A DNA stretch of 64,000 bases, from positions 558,001-622,000 of the forward strand of contig JARWMV010000247.1 of the NCBI GenBank assembly GCA_030998015.1, given 5' to 3'. The position numbers were made by a program, and so were the translations under genes. The stretch comes from Ceratorhiza oryzae-sativae (Eukaryota > Basidiomycota > Agaricomycetes > Cantharellales > Ceratobasidiaceae). Shown piece by piece: positions 48,145 to 60,890 of this stretch. Each line of letters opens with the position of its first letter. Within the stretch, counting starts at the first letter, position 1. The notes beneath the pieces were generated by a model. The model saw nothing but the letters and a program-made list of their open reading frames with translations. It ran no database searches and was not told where the DNA came from.

Positions 48145-51100
48145 GCGAGAACGTAAGTTTAGATGACAACCCCATTTTCATTGTGGGTCAATGTATTTTC
48201 GATATCCTATGCAATTCTATGCGAAGTGTCTTCGTACAGCTTGCTGCAAATATTATTAATATAGGCACTACCCCACCTGGTCACTCTCAATCTTATACTT
48301 GGGTGTATGCGGGCTCGGCATACCCGGTTTGCTTGGGAAAGTAGGAACCACTGTAGGCGGCCCGATTGAGATATCTGAGCCGCCCAGAACGTGATCGCGG
48401 GGATGAACTTCATGAACACATTCTGGGCAGCACTGGGCTCAATGATGTGGATGAGTGCTTACACCATAATTGTTTAATTTATGATTCAAATTACTGGTAG
48501 AACTTTAAGAACACCATGAGGGAACACATACGCGCACCTCGTCGTGGCCCCTGTACGGGGACAAGGGGTCCGTCCACTGACTGACTCTCTGTCAGCCGGG
48601 GTGTGCCTGGTGCTTCCTCCGGAGGGCATGTCCACTTGCTTCATCTCGTCCGGAAGTTAATTTGTGGTAGCGCGAAGGAGTACTGCTGCAATCGGTGCAC
48701 TTAATTTAGCCAATGGCGGGAATTATAACAATGGGAAGCAGATGTGGTGATGAATTTCAATCTGTTGTCGAGCTGGCCAAGAACGCACAATATTTCAACG
48801 GGAGTGAATGCGGCCAGCCAAATTTTGTGAGGTTGTAAGACAACTTGCAGGGGGGGGGCGGACGGCATTGCGTACAAATGGAGGTTGACATGTAATTTCG
48901 TGGCGAAAATAGCCTTATGAAAGTAGCTCATAAAAATATATGCATGAAGTTTGCGCATGCGACGGTCTTCATGCATAACATTAGCTATAACGATTGTATT
49001 CGCGGCCTTGAGAATATATAAACGGCACTTCTTAGTATCGCCCTGAAGCGATAATCGTACCCATCACTGTAAGCCCATTTAATGTGAAAATTCCACATTC
49101 CACTCGGAAAAAATCCTGAACACGGACTTAGATTTTGGACACTACGGCGGATTTCCAAGTGGGTATCTATGTGCATATATGACCATATTAGACAATGATA
49201 CCTTCCATTAGGTTTGTCTGAAGTCAGGAAATTCCCAGCTATGTTAATGGTTCTGTTTGTCGGCTCCGGAGGATGACGCTGTCGAGGGCGAGTACTTCGG
49301 CGTTGTCCAGGCTTAATGGTGAGCGACCCACTTGCTAAGGTACTCGGTATTCGAGAGCGGGATACCCTCCAATGTACGGTACAGGGTCGCTTAAATACAT
49401 GCAATTCGACCGTTAAGGGTCTAGTACAATAGATAAGAGAGATAAGATGGGCACGGCCACAGGCCGTGCCATTTGTGTGCGGCACATGGGCGCCTCACAC
49501 TGCATCAGGGTTAACCTCTCATAAATTGCTAAGAATTTGGTTTATTTACTCATGATAAGTGCGATTCAGTCCTCCCAAATTTCCAGAAAAAAACGGGTTC
49601 CAAGTGTTATCAGCTTCACAGTTCATTGAGGGTTACCCGAGTGTTCTTCATGTGGACCCATTACGCCTTGGCATCATCCACATCGGGTTTCTCCTGAACG
49701 CACCCAGCGCCAGGAGTATTTAATTCGATGACCTAAATTGAAATTGGAGGAAGTGAGAATATTTTTAGAATGAGTAGTTGAGCGTGTTTTCCTTCCTGTT
49801 GTTGGAAGTCGGACGTGGCTATGCGCATGTAGTCATGTGATTCGTATCCTTGTATTTACACACCGCAGCAGGAAAATTTGCCGAGAGAGTCCACCTAACC
49901 ACTATGTGGCCTGTCCGCTACCTTGAGTTTGACGCCCGCGTAATGTGTGTGCAGAAGTATAGCAAGACGTTCCCATTCGGCTATGATTAGCTCCTAACGC
50001 CCTTCTCTGATCGAATCTATCGCACAACCCCAAAAAAATACCGTTGTGAACGCGACGGTGGTGTCTTACATTAAAATAAAAATGAAAAATTTGGCTCTCC
50101 ATATCCCCCACTTTATAACATCTCACAAGGCAAATATATTGGAATTGGCAACAGGTGAGCTACATGGTAGGTGAAGCTGAGGGGCGTACCCTACGGAGGA
50201 AGCACTACGCAAAATCGGCCAAAAGCCGAAATTTTCACTAGCGCGAGCTAGCTCTATACGTCTTAGTGAGCTTCGGAGCGCGCACTACACGCAGAGCAGC
50301 ACCAGCTTCCGGCGCTATCAGGTTCTAGTGAGTGCACAGAAGCTTACTTAGACAGTGACATACTACCGCAAGCCAGGAGTTGGAGGATTTGCAGAGCACT
50401 CGACCGACAAAGAGAGTCGGACAGCGCATGTATTCCTAATTCTCGCACAGAGACTACCAACAATGTACGTGTAGGTGTGCGCTGGCGCTGTTTTTAAAAA
50501 ATTCACCGTCCATCCGGTGGAGACGGGGGAAAGGGGATGTATAGCTGGTGGTAGGTGGGTACAGGAGGCGTGCACGGAACCCTAGGGTCCCGTGGTTCAT
50601 CGGAATTTGACCCATACATTAAATAATTGTATTGTATTGCATGTAACTACGTGGCCGGGCCCAGTGCCGCTCGCAGGGTGTTCGTGAGGGTGATCCCCGT
50701 GGTTGCAGCTGGGTGGCCTGCCTATAGCGGTCCCAACTTTCTCAAGCATATCGTATATGCTGGGCTCGCAAACACCCGAACTGCCGACTCGGAGCGACTA
50801 GGCCGAGTATACAACATATGCGTGTCAGCATACTTCAAAGCCTTGGAAAGCGATTTATCATCTCAACCTTCAAATGATTCTGCGTCCAAATTCCGATTGG
50901 CTGCATTCATGCAAGTGTCTCTAAATCCATCTACAATGACATATATATCCGTCTCATTTGAGATATCAGGCAAATAACACTGTAGGATTTCACCGTTGCC
51001 GACGGAAGCAAGAGCATAGCTGTCAACACGCTTACTTGCGCTGTGACAAGTGCTGGCTACGCTGGGAGTTCTCGCGCGCGGGTAGGATGGAGTGAAGGAA

Positions 51101-51415
51101 ATATGAGAACCTTGATGTGTATCTATAATCATTACATACGCGGATTCGTACTACAGTGGAGTTGCGCTTCTTGTTCCTACACGACATCTTCAAAGAGGTC
51201 CCTTCGCGAAGCTTCTTATGACCGCTTAGCCGGGTTGTTGTTGCTTGTTTCGAACCCTGGGTCTCGTTGATTACCGCGCTGCTCAATCAGCAGAGTGTAG
51301 CCAATGACTATAATACTGTCACGATACTACAACTTGCGAGGTCCCGCGCGGCTCACGAAATATAAAAAGAGATGAGCTCAGTGTAGTCCGACATCATACA
51401 CCTGAGCCGAAAAAC
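48145..51415. other. Intergenic between P450 copies A and B
   Basis: About 3.3 kb with no supported gene. It contains copy 2 of a diverged dispersed repeat (about 48379-48520). Open frames at 48985-49485 (-) and 50627-50977 (+) have no family motifs. A TATAAAAA element (51361-51368) lies about 50 nt upstream of copy B. Probably old mobile-element debris. Confidence 0.45.
48379..48520. repeat. Diverged dispersed repeat, copy 2
   Basis: Matches the order of blocks in copy 1 (about 28770-28930): GCCGCCCAGAAC, TCGCGGGGAT, CACATTCTGGG, CACTGGGCTCAATGATG, then an AT-rich stretch and ACTTTAAGAACAC. Roughly two thirds of bases agree by eye. Borders are not defined. Confidence 0.35.
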
Positions 51416-54075
51416 ATGATTTCTGATATTTCTCTCCCATCTTTTATTGGAACTTCCAATCCTATTTTACTCGCGCTATGTGCCAGTATCGCCCTAGTAC
51501 TTTACAGGTTTGTTCGCCCGACCAAGGTGCTTGCCCAGCTGCCTGGCCCACCACGGGGGTCGTGGATTAGTGGTAAATAGCTACATGATATTCTCCTTAT
51601 CCATTGCACATTCATATCAATATGCCAGGTCGTATTAAGGAGGTTCTCGGCCCAAACTCTGTTCGTTATCAAGACCATTTAGCGGCGACGTATGGACCAA
51701 CTGTGAAAATTGACAGTGCTTTTGGTGTTAGTCTACTTTTTTACTTGCCGGTCGCCCGCTGCTAAAGCAAAATTCCAGGAGGAGATGATATGGTCAGCCG
51801 ATCCGGCTTTCCTGCACGCGGTGCTAGTCAAAGATCGTCCCAATTTTATACGTCCTGATGGCACCTATCTGTATGCGTCTTATTTCGTTTCTTCTGCTGA
51901 GCTCGGTACTAAAGTAGATTTCAAGTTTGGCAAAATTGATTTTCGGAGGCGGCTTAATTAGCGTGGAAGGTATGCCAATCAATGTATTCTATGGTGGACA
52001 ACGCTAAACAAGCATTCAAGGTGACGCACATCGAATGCAGCGCAAGGTATGACCATGTAATTCAAGATAGCGATTATCCCATTTGCTAATTCCACCACTT
52101 ATCAGCTGTTAAACCCCGTCTTTACCATGAAATTTCTGCGGGAATGTGAGTTGAATGAATTTTGCTTCTAGTCCCATGCTAACTTCCCTTAGTGGTAGGA
52201 CATGTGCACATCCTCAAATTTGGCCCTGACCCTCTTTTTATAGATGCCGATTTTCACGGATATTGCTAGACAGGTGCGAAGTCTCACAGAAACTAGACCT
52301 ATTTAATCATGGGCTGACACCCCTTTCATAGACTCGCGATGCTATCAAGAGGGAGCTTTCGGCCACCAAGTCCTCTTCCAAAGAAGTTGATCTATTCCCA
52401 TGGATGACCGTTGCAGCGATGGAACTCGTTGGTGAAGCTGGCCTCGGATACTCGTTCGATTCCTTCACCGGGCAACGGAACGATTACAATATCGCTGCCA
52501 AGAGTGTTCTGTACGTTTCAAATGTTTGAGGACTGGCAATTGGGTTCACTGATTGCATTCTTTTACAGCCGTGTGTTAAACCAGGTCGAACCCTATGTGG
52601 AGCTATTGCCATATGCCTGTAAAGTTGGAACAGCGGCATTCCGTCGTTGGGCTGTGAAATACCTCCCTATTGGTGGGATAAATGAGCTGATTAGGGCCGT
52701 AAAAATCCAAAATGAACAGGCTGAAGAGGTCATTCGAGCTCGGCAGAATCTCATTGCTGCTGGGGAGGATCTTTCGGCTCAAGCTGGGCGAGGAAGGGAC
52801 ATTATGACTCTGCTCAGTAAGTGCAAACGAATTGCCAGCAATTGACTGTGGCTATGGGTTGAGCTGTTGCCTTTGCAGTGAAATCCAACGAGGCAGAAGG
52901 CTCGGAGAATCATATAACCCGCCAAGAACTCATCGGTCATATGAAGTGAGCCTGAGTAATTAAAATATCCACAGACGACTTGGCTTACCCACTCCGCGAT
53001 AGTTTGTTCGTGTTTGCTGGACACGAGACCACGAGGTGAGTAGAACCTCCTTGCCTGGATGTCCTATGCTGAAGCCGCCCGCAGTACCGCGCTCTCCCGA
53101 ATTCTCGACATCCTTGCCGACCGCCCCCAGGTTCAGGTCAAACTCCGCGACGAACTACGCCAGTACTTTGAGGAGCACGGAGATGATACCAAGCGCGATG
53201 CTTTGCTCGAGCTTCCATACTTGGATGCAGTCGTTCGTGAGACACTGCGATTACACGCCCCTGCGCTCCACGTGTTTAGAATGTTGGTACTTTATTCACT
53301 CGCTTTCTGCTTTTCTAATCCCGTTATTCTGGAAACAGCACCAAGGAAGATACCGTAGTTCCGCTCCAGTATCCTATCGATACTCCCAATGGGAAGATCA
53401 CTAGTATTCCTGTCAAAAAGGGTACTCGTATTATTCTAGGCTTGACGGCAGCCAACCGATATCCAAAGATATGGGGAGAGCGTGCACATGAATTTTTGCC
53501 TGAGCGATGGTTGGGGAAGAGACTGGACGAAGTCACGCCAGGAGTTCATCTACCCGGTGTATACTCCTCCATGTGAGTATGAGAACATACGCGCGCTTAC
53601 TCTTTGTGACTAACGGGGCCGAACTCCAGGATGACGTTCGGCGCGGGGCCTGCTGCGTGCATGTGAGTTTGACTGAAACATGTGATTACGCGTAGAACTT
53701 GACTGACGCACATATTTGCACAGTGGATTTAAGGTGATTTGATTTCTTAATTTTGATTTGTACCAGTCGCTGACGACGACCCTTAGTTCGCGCTTATGGA
53801 GATCAGTTGCGTCTACTCTTAATAGATCTTGAACTGTTACTCACCCTTTTCTCAGAGGTAATGATCGCCGAGTTGCTCACTAGCTTCAAGTTTGAGAAAT
53901 CGCAAAACAACCCATCGGAATGGCAGGTATGTTATAAACCAAGGTCAAGTCTGCCGTGGCATGATACTTAATGCTTCAATTCTAGGCATTCACAGTTCAA
54001 TTCCCTTACAAGAAAAGTCAACTCGATAATCCAGACCGGCTGCCCGAGCTCACGCTTCGCGTCTTGGAGGTATAA
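51416..54075 (+). CDS. Cytochrome P450, copy B, intact
   Basis: The only one of the three tandem P450 copies with an unbroken frame. Start 51416 (MISDISLPSFIGTSN), stop 54073-54075. Membrane anchor ILLALCASIALVLYRFVRP and LPGPPRGSW are followed by HRMQRKLLNPVFTMKFLRE, ELVGEAGLGYSFDSFTGQR, FAGHETTS, the ExxR helix ETLRLHAP, VPLQYPIDTPNGKITSIPVK, KIWGERAHEFLPERW and the heme loop FGAGPAACIGFK. The Cys heme ligand is present, but the usual Arg two residues before it is Ala. The heme region uses the same 10-nt (53724-53733) and 19-nt (53787-53805) micro-exons as copies A and C. Introns are about 50-70 nt GT-AG. It serves as the reference for judging the frame breaks in A and C. Substrate unknown. 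Confidence 0.88.
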
Positions 54076-54965
54076 GCTAAGGGATGTCTTGCGGCCCACC
54101 GCACAAGAAGAGTTTACTTGGCCGAAATAAGAGCTTACCTGGCCGAAATAGTTTCTATTTACATATGCACTATGTACTCCGAGATCCGATGATATAAATG
54201 ATATGGAATCGTTCGAATACAGCTCATAAGCGGCCGCTAGTAATTGAGCTCAACAACACCATTCCTTTATCTCTCTTATTTGACATCCACTCCAACTGAG
54301 TAACCCGAGGTCGGACCGTGCGGCTGAATCCGAAGTTACCCGGCGACCAAACCCCCGGAGATGGGTCACCCGTCTGACACATTGTTCGTCTGGCGGTGGG
54401 ACCCCTGGGTTTTTTAGCCCACGATAACGTTTGAAGAACCGTGGGTGCCGTGAACAGATCCAACCGCTTATCACTGTGTTAGGCATCATGATATATCAGG
54501 CTGCATTCCGCCGAACGTCCGTGATGATCATCGATCCGACTCAAATTCGCCGAGTGCGACTAGTTGAATCTCTTCAGACTGCATCCATCGCGCATGATCT
54601 CTCCAACTCGGTCGTCCCACGAGCGATGTTAGGGCACACAAATGTCGTTTGATCGAACCAGCCCCGGGCGAAAGTCGTTGAATCAGTGTGAGTATCAAGA
54701 TCATTTTCCCTTTTTTGTGTGCCGCTCGGCCCGGCTGGAGAGTGCGAGTCTGATGCCGAGCCAGGTTCATCGACAGCATGTGGAGGTTGTACCTGAAAGA
54801 TCGATCTCGAATATCAAGATCCGAACCTTAAACCTAGCGCCATTTGGGGATTTGCATGGCCAAAATGAAATGAAAGAACTGAGTTAGGAAGGAGCTATCG
54901 TACACAGGGGAAATAGTCTAGCTAGTACTAATACAGTGAATCGTATACTTTTGACAACGCGGCTC
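54076..54965. other. Intergenic between P450 copy B and protoglobin
   Basis: About 0.9 kb between convergent genes. It starts with a 21-bp tandem repeat (54109-54150). Other open frames lack motifs. Confidence 0.45.
54109..54150 (+). repeat. 21-bp tandem duplication downstream of P450 copy B
   Basis: Two adjacent 21-bp units (54109-54129 and 54130-54150) differ at two positions, both T to C. The shared core is TGGCCGAAATA. It lies 34 nt past the P450 stop, probably in the 3' UTR. Confidence 0.8.
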
Positions 54966-56015
54966 TTACGCAGGCCGCGCGAAGAGTCCCCAACCCCACG
55001 CCGGTCTGGAGACTTGTTTTGTCACCGGGCAGACCGAGTGGGTCGGTGGGATATAATGCCGCGCGAACAAGTCATTCTGGATCCAGAGGACCTTGTTAAT
55101 GGCCGCCAGGGTCTCCGCTGTCGTTTCGGTTGGTAGATTTCGGGCAAGAACGGCTTTGGTGAGAATGGTGTGGACGTGGCCGAGGAGCTTTTTGTTTTTC
55201 AGGAAGACGTTGGGTTAGGATGGTGCGTGGTGATCGTGTGAGTAAGCTCTGCTTACAAGTGCGCAGTGTGTATCTAGAGTGAGATGAAATGTGTGAGGCG
55301 TGGAAATGGTTCGGGAAGAGCATGCATGCAACGTACAGTCGACGTGGAGCGGCTCTTTTTTCTCACGATGCGAAAATGCTGCGGGACCTGTATGCATTAG
55401 GCCAACTTTGTCGAGGTATTCAAATGTCTGCGGAGGGACGTTGGCGTTGCGGAGGACGGGGTCACGCGAGTTAACGGACCTTGATGTCGGTGTAATCGGC
55501 GGTAAAGACCTTGAACATCCAGGCTCGCAAAAAGTCTTTTCTGGTGGATACCCCACGTTAGCTACGTAACATGAGATGCGTACACTCGATGCGAGCTCAC
55601 CGGAACTTGATCTGCTCGTTCTCATGTGTGATCTCTTCTAGCCGCTCAGCAAGCTTTCCCTCGAATCCAGTGTTCCTCGACAAGAACACCGCGCGCGTGA
55701 CATCAAACGAAAACAACTTTTCGTCTAGACATATTCCGAGTCAGCGTGAGAACAAGGACGAGCCGGCGGCGGTCCCGCCGCGAGGAGGATTGCCCTCGCC
55801 GGCGGCAAGGGGACAGAAGCGGAAGGGGGAGGAAAAACAGACTCACACACGGCATCGACTGCCTCATTTGTAATTTGCTTGACGATCGGAGCTGCTGCCC
55901 GCAGCGCCGCGGCGTCCTCGGGCCCAAACTCGATGAACTTGGTGATGTACTCGACGCGCTGGGCGAGGTCCGTCTCGAGCGCTGCGGCGTCGATGCGGTG
56001 GAGGATGGGGCACAT
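54966..56015 (-). CDS. Protoglobin (globin-fold heme protein)
   Basis: A single-domain protoglobin of 227 aa that should bind heme and small gases; the physiological role in fungi is not known. Six minus-strand exons (55847-56015, 55601-55724, 55480-55540, 55337-55427, 55257-55273, 54966-55187) keep one frame. The N-terminal helices include DLAQRVEYITKFIEFGPEDA and the KLFSFDVTRAVFLSRNTGFE block. The central KDFLRAWMFKVFTADYTDIK precedes the TFEYLDKVGLMHTGPAAFSH segment, whose His (in GLMHTG) is the likely proximal heme ligand by family pattern. It then continues to REKKEPLHVDY, LLGHVHTILTKAVL and the C-terminal NKVLWIQNDLFARHYI. The start at 56015 (MCPILHRIDAAALETD) has no competing upstream ATG in frame. 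It sits between two P450 genes on the opposite strand. Confidence 0.85.
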
Positions 56016-57741
56016 GGTGTTGGCGCTTTGCGGGGTGAGAGGAAACTGAGACAGATGTCTCTTTATATCCCAGTCGTGAGAGCCAAGCCGATCGCGTTGC
56101 CAGAACCGAACCGCATCTGGCGCAAACTTTTAAACACCAGGCGATCAGTGCACGTGCCCCAGTCACACGTTCTCGGGCGCATACACCCGCTCATGGGCTG
56201 CCGATTTCAGCTCGTTCTTCGGGCACAATTTGTTATCTGTCGGACTACTGTGTGGGGGCCAGACATGCACATCCGTGTCAAGGATCAGTCCACCCGCCGT
56301 TGCCCATATCGGTCGACTTCTCTGCTCACAAGCCGCGGCTTTGCCTCGTAGGCCGTCGATCATGGCCATGTGCCCCGCGCTTCCGCTAACGTCCAACGAG
56401 CCATCTGCCCGAAGCACGACCCTGCGATGATTGTCCTGGAAGGAGGAAATCGCAGAAAACGCCCCCCGTGACGCGAGGCCCCTATCACAGAACCACTTAT
56501 AGCCTATATCCAAGGCACGCTTGCGCTCGATTGGGCTCGCCCATTACACAGCCAGTTCATATCGTTTCTCCGCCCCCTTGAAATATCACATTTGTTTGAT
56601 ACATGCGACAAGAGTCCTGATGATGCGGTCAAAATGCTACAGGGGACTCGCTTAGGAGATTTTCGGATCCGCGTGCGCCACGGTAAATTAACTTATCCAA
56701 TTAGTGTTCCTCGCGGAACTTATAACGCGGGCCTAGCCTGCGATTTACCACAGGGTGCGATCTAGCCCGTTTTGTTTAACAATGGGCCGTATTCTTAGGT
56801 CAACTCGATCTTCGGATTCAGCCGATGAAATAACATGCCAGCGACGCTCCCAACATCGCAACTTGAATGTCTGATACCAACTCCCCAAATGAGAGGCGGG
56901 GGAGGTGTGTTCATGGGCAACTCGTGGTAAACACGAACGCGAATATGAGCACGTGTTGGAATCGTATTTAAAATACTATTCCGATAGAATGGCATTCGTG
57001 GACCAGAAGGTCCTCAGACGAGTACTGTGCTGGCAAGTGATGAGCGTCCATCATTGTCCCACTCCAGACCCCAAATACCTCAAGGCAAATTCCCATCTTA
57101 ACAAGCTGTCAGTAAACGCTTATAAAAATTTCAGCCATCAATAGCGACTAGCGTCAGTGATACATGCTCTAAAATTTACCTTGTATAAATCAATCTTGTG
57201 CTGCGCTATCGAAAGAAATTTGGGTGCAAGAGTGTCCAGGGTCCAGAGTAGGATATTGATCGACGTTCATCTCTCGCTGGTACAGTAGTTCACATTTGCA
57301 ACGAAAAACTGTAAATATTGGGCATGTGGCTTTGCTGATGGGCCAGCCCTTGGAGTCGTGGGCTGAGATCATCTACCGTGACCAGAGATTAGTTTAACTA
57401 GAACCCATGATTCAATGCGAAGCCATTGATCAATTCGCGCATGCCGCCGGCTCAGCTTTGGTCCTACAAGAGGTTTGGATCAGTCAAGGGCGGATAAGAG
57501 CTGCATACTGCGATCGAACTGGTGGTGCTTTGTGTGCCTGCATCGATGCAGGCCAGGGATCTGGGACTTTCACATGTAGGTTTCCCTTGTGGGTGGCAAG
57601 GAATAACGACCAATCAAGGCATGCATGTGCCGAATAATCCCCACGCTAACCGAGTAGGTTTGATAGAAAATTTGAAGCAAACCGATAAAACTCGCTGATA
57701 CAAGTCTCTCGCGACCTGTCTGGGCTCGACTTGGCGATCTC
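56016..57741. other. Intergenic between protoglobin and P450 copy C
   Basis: About 1.7 kb. A minus-strand open frame (56163-56513) is protein-like in places (ADGSLDVSGSAGHMAMIDG, PIWATAGGLILDTDVHVWP) but has no start or family, so it may be an exon of a decayed gene. Nothing else was recognised. Confidence 0.4.
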
Positions 57742-60364
57742 ATGATGTCTACATCGCTCGAAGCGCTTCCCTTGACGGCGTCTACGATAGGCTGGATCGC
57801 ATGCGGGGCTTGTTTGGGCCTGGCGATCTATCGCTTCGATCGCAACAGAAAGCTTCTGATAAATCTTCCGGGGCCCGAGGCGCCAAACTGGGTTACTGGT
57901 GGGTTTGATGGTAGATTATTCTCGTTCTCATCAATGCGAACGACCTCCAGGCCATTTCAGAACTCTATTCGGAGTCAACGCGATCCAATATCTTGAAAAT
58001 CTCGTTTCAAACTATGGACCCACGTTCAAAATCAAAGCTGCTCTTGGAGTAGGAACCCCACAATTAATCGAGTACATTCCTAACCACTTTGATACGTAGA
58101 CTGATGTCATATGGACAATCGATCCCGCAGCCATGCATTCGGTCCTAGTCAAAGACCGAGCTAATTTCGAGCGCCCAGCAGCCAACAGGCTGTGAGTATT
58201 GCTCTATGCGAACAACTACGGATCCGGTCTGACTGGGCTTCAATTGGCTTAGATTTGTCCGTGCCGTATCTGGACCAGGGCTTCTTGCGTTGTCGGGTAT
58301 CGTAATTAGATATGGGACGGTGATTGAGTTTGCTGACAGTGTTTTTAGGTGAAGAGCATCGGATTCATCGCAAAGTAAGCGATCGAATGGAAATCCGAGA
58401 GCCAAGGCTAATAATTCAATTCCAGATACTCAATCCTGTCTTCACCATGAAATTCCTTCGCGAATGTAAGCGATTCATTGATATAAAGCACGGATTTGCT
58501 TCTGACGTTCCTCCAGTGGTAAGGATGGTTTACAGCATGGCTTCACGGCTCAACGTTTTGCATTCAGATGCCTGTGTTCATGAATGTCACCGAACGAGTT
58601 TGCATTCCACAGTCGCGTAAATTCGATATTACTGACCATGTATAGGCATGTGATAGGATTGATCAAGAAATCGGCAGTGATGCCAACTCGAGGGACCTCG
58701 ATATATTTCAATGGATGGCATCCGCGGCTCTCGAGCTTGTTGGGGAAGCAGGGTTGGGCTACTCGTTCGAGTCCTTTGAAGGAAAGCGCAACAAGTACTC
58801 TGCGGCGGTCAAAGATGTAGTGTTCGGCGTTTTGATATGCTGTGTAGTGCTCATTCTTACTTGATTGACCTTGCAGCCGGTTCTTTGCCAAGATCGTCCC
58901 ATTTGCAGCAGTACTTCCGTACCTCTCAAATATTGGCACCCCGTCCTTTCGTCTCTGGGCCGTGCAGTACCTTCCCATAGCTGGGATACGGGAGCTATTG
59001 GAAGCTAGATCTATTCAGCACGATCAAGCCGAGGAAGTACTGCGGGCGCGCCAAGAGCTTCTCGCTTCAGGCGGGGATTTGAACTCGGAAACCGGGCGTG
59101 GTAGAGATATCCTGACTTTGTTGAGTGAGCCTATTAGCAATATCCGTATCTAATTCACCTACTAAATCAGTTCTCAGTGAAGGCGAACGAAGCTGAAGGC
59201 TCTGAGAATCACATCAGCCGTGAAGAAATAATTGGGCACATGAAGTGAGCTGTTGTTATTCACTCACTCATTTGATGCGCATTGATTGTATGTAGTATCT
59301 TCATCTTTGCGGGCCATGAGACTACCAGGTATGTGCACCCGAAGATCGGGTTTGATGGATTTCCAAATTATTACCTTCAGCACAGCGATGTCGCGTATCA
59401 TCAGCATTCTTGCAGCTAACCAGAATATCCAAAACACCCTTCGAGAAGAGGTTCAACAGTACTTTGCCCACAATCCGGATGATACTCATTGCGATGGCCT
59501 ACTTGAACTTCCATACCTTGATGCACTTGTGCGTGAGACATTGCGCGTGCACGCGCCCGTTTCGAGCATTGGCAGGATGTAACTCTTCCTACCTTATTCG
59601 TGGTATACATAGGGAAATTCAGTGTATTTTTTTTAGGAGCCAAGTCGATACCGTTATCCCGCTTCAGTATCCCATCGACACTCCTGATGGTAAAATCACC
59701 AGCATTCCCGTCAGGAAGGCACTCGAGTGCTTATGAACCTCATGGCCAACCGGTACCAGCATATATGGGGTGATCGAGCAAACGAGTTCATACCGGAACG
59801 GTGGGTCGGGGCCAAGTTGGATGAAGTCACCGAGCCTGGTGCTCACCTCCCAGGAGTATACTCTTCCATGTGAGTCGGCTAGGCGTACGAACACTTCACA
59901 CGATCGAGTGATCGATGATGCTTCAGGATGACATTTGGGGGTGGGCCGACAGCTTGCATGTGAGTTGATCCCCTTGATTGGGTGGTTGATGTGGCTAAAA
60001 ATGATCATGCGCATAGAGGATTCAAGGTCTATCATTTTGCGTAATTTAACAAGTGCATTAGCTGATTGATTCCGTCAATTAGTTTGCCGTCATGGAGATC
60101 AGTTGAGTGGAGACGGTGGTGTACCCCGATAATAGTCGCTAATTGGATGTTTTACAGAGGTGATGATATCGGGATTAATAAGGAGGTTCAAGTTTGAGCA
60201 GTCTAAGCAAGAAGTATGCTGGGAGGTAGGTCGACCAACTCGAGTTCAATCCAAGCAACTAAGCATGGGACTAGACTCAAGGGGTCCAGTTTCCGTACTT
60301 GAAGTCCGAGATAAATAATCAAAATAAACTTCCGAAGCTACCGATTGAGGTTGCAAGACTTTAG
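57742..60364 (+). CDS. Cytochrome P450, copy C, with one frameshift
   Basis: The third tandem P450, organised like copies A and B. Start at 57742 (a second ATG follows at once), stop 60362-60364. Anchor TIGWIACGACLGLAIYRF, LPGPEAPNW, HRIHRK, ILNPVFTMKFLRE, ELVGEAGLGYSFESF, FAGHETTS, ETLRVHAP (ExxR), VIPLQYPIDTPDGKITSIPV, FIPERW and heme loop FGGGPTACIGFK are all present. Micro-exons of 10 nt (60017-60026) and 19 nt (60083-60101) match the other copies. One base is missing in the G run at 59718-59719 relative to A and B, giving a TGA soon after. A 50-nt false intron (GTCAGG donor, CAG acceptor) could hide this but would remove a conserved stretch of 17 residues. Pseudogene or assembly error. 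Confidence 0.8.
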
Positions 60365-60890
60365 GACGTATGGCATACTATCTGTCAGGATTCTCTCCAA
60401 AATTTCACTGGGTTTAGTTATCTACATGGTAAATGAATGACGATTGTATGGGCATTCTATATATGCGTGTCGTATTGTGGATATAGTCCTCTCGTTCTTG
60501 TATCTACTGGAAGCCAAATCAATGGATAAAGGAATCCAAGAAATATACATCGCCCCAGTTCAGCTGGTCAAGGATCGAGGTTCTGCCCAGACGATTAGAT
60601 TTGTGGATTGTGATGGCCCTATTAGTATAGTTTATTAATGAACATAAATGTGGGTAATTCTAAGCAATGGAAGTGTACAAAGCTGGAAATGAACAGGGAA
60701 CTCTTTGAACTACGAGTGTGAATGAGGCGCGATAACCAGCATTACGTACCCCGTGACCAGGGTTTTGGTCACGTGGCCTCCAATGACAATCTCTCCGCTC
60801 TCCGCGCTACCAAGAAGCTGTTCTCTCGCTGTTCTTTTTCACTTGTCAACCACCACCGGGTGCTACATCTGCGTATAGGATATTGGGATT
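60365..60890. other. Intergenic, PSE1 promoter
   Basis: About 0.5 kb. A CACGTG box at 60770-60775 lies 116 nt upstream of the importin ATG, preceded by GGT. No gene recognised. Confidence 0.5.

Noticed and set aside
51230..51300. GGTTCGAA-like B-box on the minus strand suggesting a tRNA
   Set aside because: No 7-bp acceptor stem, anticodon stem or A-box at the correct spacing could be drawn.
59711..59760. 50-nt GTCAGG...CAG intron in P450 copy C that restores frame
   Set aside because: It would delete residues conserved in copies A and B around the KGTR and ANRY motifs, so a one-base loss is the simpler reading.
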